A stretch of 6,088 nucleotides of DNA from Candidatus Helarchaeota archaeon (GCA_016840125.1 JAEOSY010000680.1:1-6088); one strand, 5' to 3'. Shown: positions 1 to 6,088, counted from the stretch's first letter. The notes: a model not told the origin generated them from the letters alone. A program made the numbers and translations.

Positions 1-1127
1 GTATAATCATTTTCAATTTTGAAATAATCCCCACTATGAGAAGGTGTTATGCTATAGATGAAGATCCGGTTTGGGGTGAGAATTGGTGCATTTGCATAAT
101 AGCGTTCCATCAATGGATCTAGATGCGTTGGAACCGAACCAGGTTCAAGTCCCGCCATCCCAAAGCAAATCCGGTCGCTCTTGGGCGAATCCCAGGTGAA
201 GGAGTAGTAGATTGTGGTTGCATTGGAGCAATATCCCAGAACCTCTTTTGAGGGAACGGTCAACCCCAAATCCCCAATCATCCCCGCAATCTTTTCCGGA
301 GGGAAAAGGCTAGGATCTTTGACCATGAAATAAACGTTTGCGGATTTTTGTATAAAATCGAGCGCGAAGAGGTGAAAATCCTTTAGGTCGAATTTTAAAA
401 AGTAATCCTTGTAATTTTTAATGGCTTTGGGAGCTGATACCATTGAATACGCTTTCTCCAGTGGCTGTGGAATTTGAAAGAACGCCCAAATTTTTGCCAA
501 TCCATGTTGCACATCCAAATCAACCCCATACCCCATAATGGGATATTTCGCTTGAATTTCTAGGATCATATCATAAATTGGGTGGTTCCCTTTGGTTATT
601 AATCCCGCTTCCAACGCAATTGCATAGGCATCATGCGGTACCCCAATTTCAACATATCTCACAGATAATTTCCGCTTCTCCTTGGGTTTGGTATTCGTCA
701 CGAAGCTGATGGTTGAACCACTAAAAAACGGCTTAAAAGCTTGCAGCACCTCCCAGATTTTCTCTCTATTATAAGACACCTCGACTAGCTCAGCGGCCTT
801 TATGATATCTTCTAGCATTTGGTCGAGATCAGTATTGAGTTTAAATCCTGTTGGAGTTGCCTCTTCTTCCTCTTTCTTATCAAGATATTTCTTATAATCA
901 ACTTCTAATGCTTCTAAATCACTGATAGCTGAGGGTTTAAACGGTTCAGGAGTGATCTCCAATAATGCTGTGATGAGATCGCTCTCCTCAACAGAGCTTC
1001 CCTGCCGCTCCTGACACTTCTTTTCCGCAGCACCATGAAGCATTGGTTTCACCGAAGTACGAAATCCTTCTGGGATCCTATCGGTTATCTTAATAAATAG
1101 GTTATAAATCTCTGGTTTCCATTCCAT
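1..1127 (-). CDS. ABBA-fold aromatic prenyltransferase (NphB/CloQ type) with an N-terminal PCP_red-like module; C-terminus cut by window edge
   Basis: The reading frame is open for 375 codons from the ATG to the left edge, without a stop. Residues 1-81 are the module shared with the two SPASM proteins of this cluster. A charged linker (KKEEEE, 84-89) follows, then a prenyltransferase domain from about residue 98. By comparison from memory with NphB and CloQ, the diphosphate-contacting residues are present: K212 in GLAKIWAFF (NphB K119), N264 in SANVYF (N173), R319 in SDRICF (R228) and K370 in SGDYFK (K284). The LSVRY stretch at 154-158 lies where NphB has its Mg-binding Asp62 and resembles CloQ, whose activity does not need Mg. 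The family transfers a dimethylallyl, geranyl or similar group from its diphosphate to an electron-rich aromatic ring; the enzymes are soluble. About 20-50 C-terminal residues are missing. The ATG at 1127 follows an AAGGA 8 nt upstream and lies 30 nt after the stop of the cobalamin radical SAM gene. The acceptor substrate cannot be read from the sequence. Confidence 0.87.
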   Translation of the reverse strand, partial: MEWKPEIYNLFIKITDRIPEGFRTSVKPMLHGAAEKKCQERQGSSVEESDLITALLEITPEPFKPSAISDLEALEVDYKKYLDKKEEEEATPTGFKLNTDLDQMLEDIIKAAELVEVSYNREKIWEVLQAFKPFFSGSTISFVTNTKPKEKRKLSVRYVEIGVPHDAYAIALEAGLITKGNHPIYDMILEIQAKYPIMGYGVDLDVQHGLAKIWAFFQIPQPLEKAYSMVSAPKAIKNYKDYFLKFDLKDFHLFALDFIQKSANVYFMVKDPSLFPPEKIAGMIGDLGLTVPSKEVLGYCSNATTIYYSFTWDSPKSDRICFGMAGLEPGSVPTHLDPLMERYYANAPILTPNRIFIYSITPSHSGDYFKIENDY

Positions 1128-1157
1128 TTTTCATTTCCTTCTTCATTACTTATCTTT

Positions 1158-2573
1158 TTAATGCTGATATTTTGCGAATTGGATTTGACTCAATTCGGCA
1201 AACCCTTTTGGGTTATTTAGACCGAGCCCTGGTACCATCCATCTTGGATTAGCATCACAATATTCCCGAATCAATTGCCAGAGGTCAACCTCTGCAATAT
1301 TAGGGGATATGTAAAATTTTGGCTTGAGAAGATTTGTATTCTTTGGAATAACTCCCTCTTCTTCTGCGATAGATTGCAGCAAAGTATGAGGGTAGATTCT
1401 CATACCAGTAAAGATAATTACGTCCCCATCTCCCTGCCATATGTTCCCTCTAAAACTCTCAATTGTTTCTAATTGGTCCAATGATAAACGAACTGTTTCA
1501 AGGGTCTCTCCAGGCCCCCCCACAATTATATGGATCAGTTGTTCAATTCCAAGTTCCATACATCTCTTAGAAGTCAATATTGCCTCCTCTGCAGACCGAT
1601 CCTTCTTCATCTCTTTAAGGATATCATTCGAGAGTGACTCGATCCCCGTGGCAAAATGTATAGCTCCACTTTCTTTCATCAATGGCATAAGATCGACGAA
1701 CTCCTTACCGGGGACATAATTACATCCCCACTTTACATCGATCTTACGCTTCACGATGGATTGACAGGTTTTCTTCAGATGGGTATAATCTAAATTAAAC
1801 ACACTATCAACGATGAAGACATTCTTTATGCCAAAATTATTCACCATGAGATCGAGTTCTTCTGCTATTTTCTCAGGCGAGCGATATCTTACATGTGGTC
1901 CTTCGATATATTTATAACTGCAATAGATACAATTTTTTGGACAACCTCGCTTAGTCTGAATATTTCCCCATAAGGCTCCATTTTTCTCCATGGGGTCAAG
2001 TGGATAATCATCATTATCTAATAATTCCCTAGCCGGAAAAGGCAATTTATCTAAATTCTCAACTCGCCAGGGTTGTCTTTGATGAAATTCACCTCCATTT
2101 GCTAAAAAGCAAACCCCTCGCTCAATTTTTCGAGGATCTTCTTTTTTTTCGAGTCGTTTTATCACTTCTGCAAATGCATATTCTCCTTCACCAAAAATGC
2201 CTAAATCGTGGTTTAAATCCCGTAATATTTCTTCAGCGAAAAGGGAAAAACCTGCCCCACCAAGAATGACCGGGATTTCAGGTTCTACGAGTTCTTTTAT
2301 ATATAAAATGATATTTCGAACTGGAATATAAAAGAAGAGGTTCCCAGGGTATGTGGTTGAGTCGATATTTCTAATCGAAATGCCAATAACTTGGGGATTA
2401 AAGTCCGAAACAGTCTTTTCAATATCTCGCTTATAATCATCACTTAGTGTAAGATCTAGAAGTTTTACTTCATGACCTAGCTGAAGGAGATAGGCTGCAA
2501 GATAGGATTCTCCTATAGGCGGTACGATCACGTGGACGATTTCTCGGCTGCCCGAAATAATTAGAACTCGCAT
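1158..2573 (-). CDS. Cobalamin-binding-domain radical SAM enzyme
   Basis: The 471-residue protein has the standard two-part layout of B12-binding radical SAM enzymes. Residues 1-140 form the Rossmann-like cobalamin-binding domain: an MRVLII opening strand, PPIGESYLAAYL, LGHEVKLLD, VIGISIRNID and the loop VILGGAGFS, then GIFGEGEYAF. The DxHxxG cobalamin His motif is not evident, as is usual in this class. The radical SAM core starts near 205 with GCPKNCIYC, giving the [4Fe-4S] ligands C211, C215 and C218; GIESLS (310-315), VGGPGET (351-357) and MRIYPHT (391-397) are typical later core motifs. Length is normal and no SPASM domain is present. Family members methylate unactivated carbons or phosphorus, or do ring-forming chemistry (as in BchE); which applies here is not clear, though methylation is the commonest outcome. 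The gene starts 18 nt after the preceding SPASM gene, with a GGATGG upstream of its ATG. Unlike its neighbours it lacks the shared N-terminal module. Confidence 0.93.
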   Translation of the reverse strand: MRVLIISGSREIVHVIVPPIGESYLAAYLLQLGHEVKLLDLTLSDDYKRDIEKTVSDFNPQVIGISIRNIDSTTYPGNLFFYIPVRNIILYIKELVEPEIPVILGGAGFSLFAEEILRDLNHDLGIFGEGEYAFAEVIKRLEKKEDPRKIERGVCFLANGGEFHQRQPWRVENLDKLPFPARELLDNDDYPLDPMEKNGALWGNIQTKRGCPKNCIYCSYKYIEGPHVRYRSPEKIAEELDLMVNNFGIKNVFIVDSVFNLDYTHLKKTCQSIVKRKIDVKWGCNYVPGKEFVDLMPLMKESGAIHFATGIESLSNDILKEMKKDRSAEEAILTSKRCMELGIEQLIHIIVGGPGETLETVRLSLDQLETIESFRGNIWQGDGDVIIFTGMRIYPHTLLQSIAEEEGVIPKNTNLLKPKFYISPNIAEVDLWQLIREYCDANPRWMVPGLGLNNPKGFAELSQIQFAKYQH

Positions 2574-2591
2574 GTAATTCCATCCCGATTT

Positions 2592-3947
2592 TCAATGGTT
2601 ATGATCATTCATATGCCAGCAATACGGGAAGGACTCAAATAAGTCTCCTGTTTCGCATTCTGTATGGACTCTGCAGCCGCCACCACAGAATTTGAGGTGA
2701 TGACAAGTTCCACATTTGCCTTTCCGCTTTTTCCTATCCCGGATGTCTTTGTAAAGTTGTGAATTTAGTACATCTTCAAAATTATCTTCTAATGCATTTC
2801 CTAAAGTCAATTTTGTAGGATATCCGCATGGGAGAATCGTTCCATCAACATCTACACCCATCATAGTTCTGCAGGCTAAGCACCCAACACCCCACTCGAT
2901 CGCGGTTAACTCTTTATCGTCTTTAGGTGATTCCATGAACGGTGTCATCTCGTAAATTTCGTAAGCTGGGAGTGTACCTGCTTCACCCTTTCTGATAGTT
3001 TCGATAGCATGCGTGTATTTGAATTTATACAGTTTCTTATATTCCTCTTGACTTAGTCCGATTTCATCCCAGTAATCTGCAGCCCGATTTTGCTTGACTA
3101 CTGCCCTAAAGTAGGGCTGTGCTCCCCACTCCTCAGATAAAGCCTTTAGCTCATCAAGTTCATCAATGTTATGTTTCATTACAGTGATAGATGTGCATAC
3201 AAATAGGCCATATTTCAGACAATTTTTTACAGCTTGCTCCGCAAATTCCAGAGATCCTTCCATTCTACGAATCATATCGTTCTTCTCGGGATCAGCACTG
3301 TCGATACTTACAAAGACATGGCTCATCCCATTATCAACGCATGATTGAGCAAACTTTTCATCGAAATTGACTCCGTTAGTTATTATAGCATGATAATATC
3401 CCCGATCTCCGCAATATTTCATAATATCATGGATCCCATCTCGTAGGGTCGGTTCTCCTCCAAACCAAATAAACGTCCCGTGCCTCCCTTGGCTTCGCAA
3501 TCCTGTTTCTAAATTCTCAATAATGTTACACCACTGGTCTGTTGATAGTATGGGTCGATCGTCTTTTGGCGCACCACAATGCAGACAATTTTGATTACAC
3601 TCTTCTGTTACATACATCGCAAAATGAATATTTCCGGGATGGAATGCTTTTTCCATTTTATCCCAGGAGAGCATGATCCGATCTCTCAATTCCTTGAGTT
3701 CAATATACCGTTCCACATCAATATCAAGGGATTTTAAATCCTCTACCATCATTGCTTTAAATGCTTCTGGGATGATATCGAATATTCCAGTTATAACGTC
3801 AGCTTCATTCACATATGAACCGTTTCTGTCAAGGCATCGTTTCTCTGCTGCTTCAACAATCATCGGTTGTACCGAGGGTCGAAAACCCTCTGGTATTTTC
3901 TCTGCAATTCTCTCAAATAACTCTTCAGTCTCTTTTTCCCATTCCAT
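2592..3947 (-). CDS. Radical SAM/SPASM enzyme with N-terminal PCP_red-like module (second of tandem pair)
   Basis: From the ATG at 3947 the protein has 451 residues. Residues 1-81 are the shared N-terminal module, beginning MEWEKE. The radical SAM core carries CNQNCLHC (C117, C121, C124), which binds the catalytic [4Fe-4S] cluster, and an intact GGEPT (163-167). The C-terminal SPASM domain has the full seven-Cys pattern for two auxiliary clusters: C359-X9-G-X4-C374, then C412-X2-C415-X5-C421-X3-C425 and finally C443; C356 and C431 are extra cysteines also kept in the paralogue. SPASM enzymes typically modify peptides (thioether, C-C or epimerisation chemistry) or tetrapyrrole and other cofactor precursors; the substrate here is unknown. 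A TTG at 3956 would add three residues and overlap the upstream stop, but the ATG gives the same M-E-W start as the prenyltransferase and follows AGGTTGAT at good spacing. It begins 5 nt after the upstream gene's stop, so translation is probably coupled. Confidence 0.94.
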   Translation of the reverse strand: MEWEKETEELFERIAEKIPEGFRPSVQPMIVEAAEKRCLDRNGSYVNEADVITGIFDIIPEAFKAMMVEDLKSLDIDVERYIELKELRDRIMLSWDKMEKAFHPGNIHFAMYVTEECNQNCLHCGAPKDDRPILSTDQWCNIIENLETGLRSQGRHGTFIWFGGEPTLRDGIHDIMKYCGDRGYYHAIITNGVNFDEKFAQSCVDNGMSHVFVSIDSADPEKNDMIRRMEGSLEFAEQAVKNCLKYGLFVCTSITVMKHNIDELDELKALSEEWGAQPYFRAVVKQNRAADYWDEIGLSQEEYKKLYKFKYTHAIETIRKGEAGTLPAYEIYEMTPFMESPKDDKELTAIEWGVGCLACRTMMGVDVDGTILPCGYPTKLTLGNALEDNFEDVLNSQLYKDIRDRKKRKGKCGTCHHLKFCGGGCRVHTECETGDLFESFPYCWHMNDHNH

Positions 3948-3952
3948 TTTTA

Positions 3953-5407
3953 TCAACCTATTTGTGTTTTAGGACTTACCTTTTGTTGAGTTCCCTGATC
4001 GGTCTCTTCGTGCTCATGGTCCATAACATGCCAACAGTACGGGAAGGACGCAAAAAAATCGCCAGTTTCACATTCGGCGTGAACCCTACATCCTCCACCA
4101 CATAGCTCAAGGTGATGGCATGAAGCACACTTTCCGGTGCGTTTCCTATCGCGAATGTCCTTAAAAGTTTGCGAATTCATAATTTCCGTGAAGCTCTGCT
4201 CCAAAAGATTCCCTAACCTTAATTCCGATGGATAATCACAAGGAAAGAAGTCACCGTTGACATCAATCCCAGCTACACTTCGACAAGCCTGGCAACCAAC
4301 ACCCCATTGTAGAGCCGTCATTTCCTCATCATTCATGGGACATTCCATGAAGGGGACCATATCATAGGTATAGAATTTAGCTAGCGAAGTAGCTTCTCCC
4401 TTTCTAACAGCATCCACGACATGCTCGAACTTAAACTTGTAGAATTGTTTGAATTCTTCATGATTTAGACCAATTTCATCCCAATTTGATGCTGCATTTC
4501 TCTGTTTTATAACCGCTCTGAAGTACGGAATTGCACCCCACTTTTCGAGTAATTTTTTGATATCTTCAAGCTCATTTAGATTTTGCTTCATTACCGTTGC
4601 TGTACAGATAGTAAAATGCCCATATTTTGCAGATGCCTTAATGGCTTTCTCCGCAGCTTCGAACGCTTTAGGTACACCCCGAATTAACGCTGCTTTTTCA
4701 GGATCCGTGGTATCGAAACTAATGAACACATGATGCATTTTCCATTCGGCACAAAATTTGGCAAGATCTTCATCAAAGAGTAACCCATTTGTTGAGATTG
4801 CGTTAAAATAGCCTTTTTCTCCACAGTACTTGATTAAATCACGGATATCTGAACGAAGTGTCGGATCACCACCAAACCATATGTAACAACCTCGCCTCCC
4901 TTCTTTTCGGAGGGATTGCTCCACGTTTTCTATAATTTGGATCCACTGTTCTGTGGAAAGTTCCGGGCGGTGGGTCTTTGCCTCTGCCGCGCAATGAAGA
5001 CACCGTTGATTACAGCGGTCTGTCAGATACATGGTAAAATGGAAGACCCCTGGGAGGAATGCCTCACCAATTTCATCCCAGGCTTTTTTGTACTTCTCAT
5101 GAATCTCTGCTAGCTTAATGTACCTGGATACATCAATTCCCAATTTTGTGAGGTCGTCCACTACCGTAGGTTTAAAGGCAGCCGGTGTTATTTCAAACAA
5201 AGAGGTTAAAAGATCATCTTGACTAATGTATCCAGAATTTCGTAGCTGCGCTGTATTCTTGGATGCCTCAAGAAGCATAGGTTCAACCGTTTTACGAAAC
5301 ATATCTGGAATTCCCGCTGTGATTTTCTCAAACATTTCTTTTATTCCTGGTTCCCAATCCAACTTCTTCACCTTATCAAATTTATTTTGCTTTTTGGGCA
5401 GCGGCAT
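3953..5407 (-). CDS. Radical SAM/SPASM enzyme with N-terminal PCP_red-like module (first of tandem pair)
   Basis: From the ATG at 5407 the protein has 484 residues. The shared module spans residues 16-96 (LDWEPG to SRY), the radical SAM core begins at CNQRCLHC (C132, C136, C139), and the SPASM cysteines are C375, C390, C427, C430, C436, C440 and C458, with extra C372 and C446. It is clearly paralogous along its whole length to the next gene; roughly half or more of the core residues match by eye, including WDEIGL, PYFRAV and ESFPYCWH/ASFPYCWH. The usual GGE motif that contacts the SAM amino group is GGD (179-181), a conservative but notable change. The C-terminus is longer than that of the paralogue, by a polar tail (HEHEETDQGTQQ). 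Starting at 5407 overlaps the SCP-2 gene by 26 nt with a weak AAGG upstream; a TTG at 5362, preceded by GGTGA at 5 nt, would start exactly at the shared module and remove the overlap. I keep the ATG but regard the TTG as equally defensible. Confidence 0.93.
   Translation of the reverse strand: MPLPKKQNKFDKVKKLDWEPGIKEMFEKITAGIPDMFRKTVEPMLLEASKNTAQLRNSGYISQDDLLTSLFEITPAAFKPTVVDDLTKLGIDVSRYIKLAEIHEKYKKAWDEIGEAFLPGVFHFTMYLTDRCNQRCLHCAAEAKTHRPELSTEQWIQIIENVEQSLRKEGRRGCYIWFGGDPTLRSDIRDLIKYCGEKGYFNAISTNGLLFDEDLAKFCAEWKMHHVFISFDTTDPEKAALIRGVPKAFEAAEKAIKASAKYGHFTICTATVMKQNLNELEDIKKLLEKWGAIPYFRAVIKQRNAASNWDEIGLNHEEFKQFYKFKFEHVVDAVRKGEATSLAKFYTYDMVPFMECPMNDEEMTALQWGVGCQACRSVAGIDVNGDFFPCDYPSELRLGNLLEQSFTEIMNSQTFKDIRDRKRTGKCASCHHLELCGGGCRVHAECETGDFFASFPYCWHVMDHEHEETDQGTQQKVSPKTQIG
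5368..5374 (-). promoter_or_regulatory. Candidate ribosome binding site AAGGTGA for an internal TTG start (5362)
   Basis: Reading the minus strand, AAGGTGA is followed by AGAAG and then TTG GAT TGG. GGTGA is a canonical complement of the 16S rRNA 3' end, and 5 nt is a good spacing. The TTG would place the first SPASM enzyme's start at the same point of the shared module where its two module-bearing neighbours start. The upstream ATG at 5407 has only a weak AAGG, so this site may decide the true start. Confidence 0.4.
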
Positions 5408-5777
5408 GAGCCTTAGGGTTGAGTGGGAGTAACGCTGCGCATGACATCAGCTTTCCTACATCGCCTTCGACAACATATGTCCCAGCCATCGTTGCTTGAA
5501 TCGGATCACTCTCTCCAGAATTGACCTTCTTGATCGTCTCAAAATTTGTCTTATGAACAACTGTCGGAACAACTCTTGCGCCCATATATTGTCCCAATCC
5601 CCAAGCCATTTGATCTTTCTCAATTAACTGCCAGTAACTCATTTCTGGCCGATCAGTGATTTGATATTGGAATACCAAGGGTGCAATAGGTTTCAACAAA
5701 TCCGGAATTTCCGGCAACGCGTTAAACGCCTTATGAAAACGCTCTAAATACGCTTCCCAATCATCTTTTTCAGTCAT
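5382..5777 (-). CDS. Small SCP-2 (sterol carrier protein 2) domain protein
   Basis: From the ATG at 5777 the protein has 131 residues (a GTG at 5789 would give 135). The N-terminal 30 residues look helical and amphipathic; the rest fits a single SCP-2 fold, with alternating strand-like segments (VFQYQITDRPEMSYWQLI, then QMAWGLGQYMG) and the diagnostic C-terminal part NSGESDPIQATMAGTYVVEG (86-105), matching the family pattern of a Gly/Asp-Pro helix start followed by a strand and Gly-Asp. SCP-2 domains form a hydrophobic tunnel that binds lipids, acyl-CoAs or isoprenoids, and some bacterial stand-alone members take part in small-molecule biosynthesis. There is no signal peptide or membrane segment, so it is cytoplasmic. 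AGGAGA lies 1 nt before the GTG, too close to serve it, and 12 nt before the ATG, which is why I chose the ATG. It is the first complete gene of the run and probably binds a hydrophobic intermediate, prenyl donor or product; this role is inferred from context. Confidence 0.8.
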   Translation of the reverse strand: MTEKDDWEAYLERFHKAFNALPEIPDLLKPIAPLVFQYQITDRPEMSYWQLIEKDQMAWGLGQYMGARVVPTVVHKTNFETIKKVNSGESDPIQATMAGTYVVEGDVGKLMSCAALLPLNPKAHAAAQKAK

Positions 5778-5789
5778 ATTTACATTCAC

Positions 5790-5795
5790 TCTCCT
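5790..5795 (-). promoter_or_regulatory. Shine-Dalgarno site AGGAGA ahead of the SCP-2 gene
   Basis: The minus strand reads AGGAGA at this point, a strong complement of the 16S rRNA 3' end. It nearly touches the GTG at 5789 but lies about 12 nt before the ATG at 5777, which favours the ATG even though the spacing is long. Just upstream (5796-5805) is AAATATAAAT, which could be an archaeal TATA box or a bacterial -10. The spacing from a TATA box to the ATG would imply a leaderless start, which does not fit well with the Shine-Dalgarno site, so I leave the promoter uncalled. Confidence 0.45.
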
Positions 5796-5826
5796 ATTTA
5801 TATTTCAAAATTAAAATGCGATTTAT

Positions 5827-6088
5827 TTAGCCTTCCCCTCCACTTAATAAATAACTTAAAGAGAAGATTTTTACAAAAGAAGTCTTCAAAAAAAGTACAA
5901 TTTTATCAAAAAATTTTGATTCTTTTAATTTCTTCAAACGATCTATAACAAAAATAGAGCAATTCACTGCCTTTTGTGCAAAAGAATCATTTTTATTCTT
6001 TCCAACTTCATCCAAATTACTGTTTTTCGAATTTTTTACCAGAAAACTTAATGCTGATACTTCTTCTAAATCTAAAACTTCTTCAATA
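5827..6088 (-). CDS. C-terminal fragment of an unidentified Lys/Phe-rich protein (5' part outside window)
   Basis: The frame is open from the right edge to a TAA at 5827-5829, giving at least 86 residues; a TTG at 6015 inside it could also be read as a start for 62 residues, but the frame continues upstream to the edge without a stop (IEEVLDLEEVSAL...). I recognise no family. The visible part has an acidic stretch, then Lys/Asn-rich sequence, a helical segment around CSIFVIDRLKKLKESKFF and a hydrophobic, Lys-punctuated stretch ending LSYLLSGGEG; none is clearly a transmembrane helix. Base composition is markedly more AT-rich than the downstream genes, so it may be a poorly conserved C-terminal tail, a degenerating gene, or a spurious frame in AT-rich intergenic DNA. 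It stops 49 nt before the SCP-2 ATG on the same strand, so it could be in the same operon. Confidence 0.4.
   Translation of the reverse strand, partial: IEEVLDLEEVSALSFLVKNSKNSNLDEVGKNKNDSFAQKAVNCSIFVIDRLKKLKESKFFDKIVLFLKTSFVKIFSLSYLLSGGEG

Noticed and set aside
1158..1169. A 12-base exact match (TTAATGCTGATA) with 6048-6059.
   Set aside because: One copy spans the stop codon of the B12 radical SAM gene and the other lies in the fragmentary frame in another reading phase; there is no flanking similarity, so chance is the simplest explanation.
1275..5432. Several plus-strand open frames of 60-99 codons (1275-1472, 1441-1719, 3166-3348, 3673-3972, 3815-4105, 4916-5113, 5226-5432).
   Set aside because: All lie antisense to well-supported minus-strand enzyme genes, have no recognisable domains and low-complexity composition, and are shadows of conserved coding sequence.
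5796..5805. TATA-like AAATATAAAT upstream of the SCP-2 gene as a promoter.
   Set aside because: The surrounding DNA is AT-rich, no clear -35 or BRE partner is seen, and an archaeal TATA box here would predict a transcript starting at the ATG, which conflicts with the AGGAGA lying between.
1128..5826. Possible RiPP precursor peptide gene, looked for because SPASM enzymes often modify peptides.
   Set aside because: The gaps between genes are 37 nt or less between open frames (30, 18, about 5 and 37-49 nt) and hold no small frame with a ribosome binding site; a precursor could still lie outside the window.
5905..5920. Inverted repeat ATCAAAA-AA-TTTTGAT.
   Set aside because: It has a two-base centre, is purely AT-rich and lies inside a very AT-rich open frame; it is too weak for a terminator and expected by chance.

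Overview
The window is a compact, single-direction gene cluster: every supportable gene lies on the minus strand and is read from the right edge towards the left edge. In transcription order these are: the C-terminal end of an unidentified Lys/Phe-rich protein (cut by the right edge), a small SCP-2 (sterol carrier) domain protein, two tandem paralogous radical SAM/SPASM enzymes, a cobalamin-binding-domain radical SAM enzyme, and an ABBA-fold aromatic prenyltransferase of the NphB/CloQ type (cut by the left edge). Gaps between genes are about 40 bases or less, and some genes overlap or abut, so at least the last five look like one operon. No tRNA, rRNA, CRISPR array, insertion sequence, integrase or convincing terminator is visible.

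The most striking feature is an approximately 81-residue N-terminal module that begins three of the proteins: both SPASM enzymes and the prenyltransferase. The three copies align without a gap, from M/L-[ED]-W through [IV]-P, F-R, P-M, a central Asp-Ile/Val/Leu and F-K to a final Tyr. It resembles the small helical PCP_red-type domain known from the C-terminus of the ChlB/BchB subunit of dark protochlorophyllide reductase and from various stand-alone or fused proteins. That family assignment is from memory. The same module at the front of chemically unrelated enzymes in one operon suggests a docking or substrate-presenting role.

The prenyltransferase is recognisable beyond its N-terminal module. 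It keeps the four diphosphate-contacting Lys/Asn/Lys/Arg positions of the NphB family, and at the NphB Mg-ligand region it looks like the Mg-independent CloQ subgroup. Characterised members of this family come mainly from Streptomyces and fungi. Its place here, beside three oxygen-sensitive [4Fe-4S] radical SAM enzymes, points to an anaerobic pathway that builds and prenylates an aromatic or heterocyclic small molecule or peptide. The SCP-2 protein is a candidate carrier for the hydrophobic substrate or product. The product is unknown.

Organism: an anaerobic prokaryote of moderately low GC content. The dense operon and GGTGA-like ribosome binding sites fit either a bacterium (for example a deltaproteobacterial lineage) or an archaeon. 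The domain mix and a TATA-like element ahead of the SCP-2 gene make me lean weakly to an uncultured archaeon, possibly Asgard-like. The sequence does not settle this.
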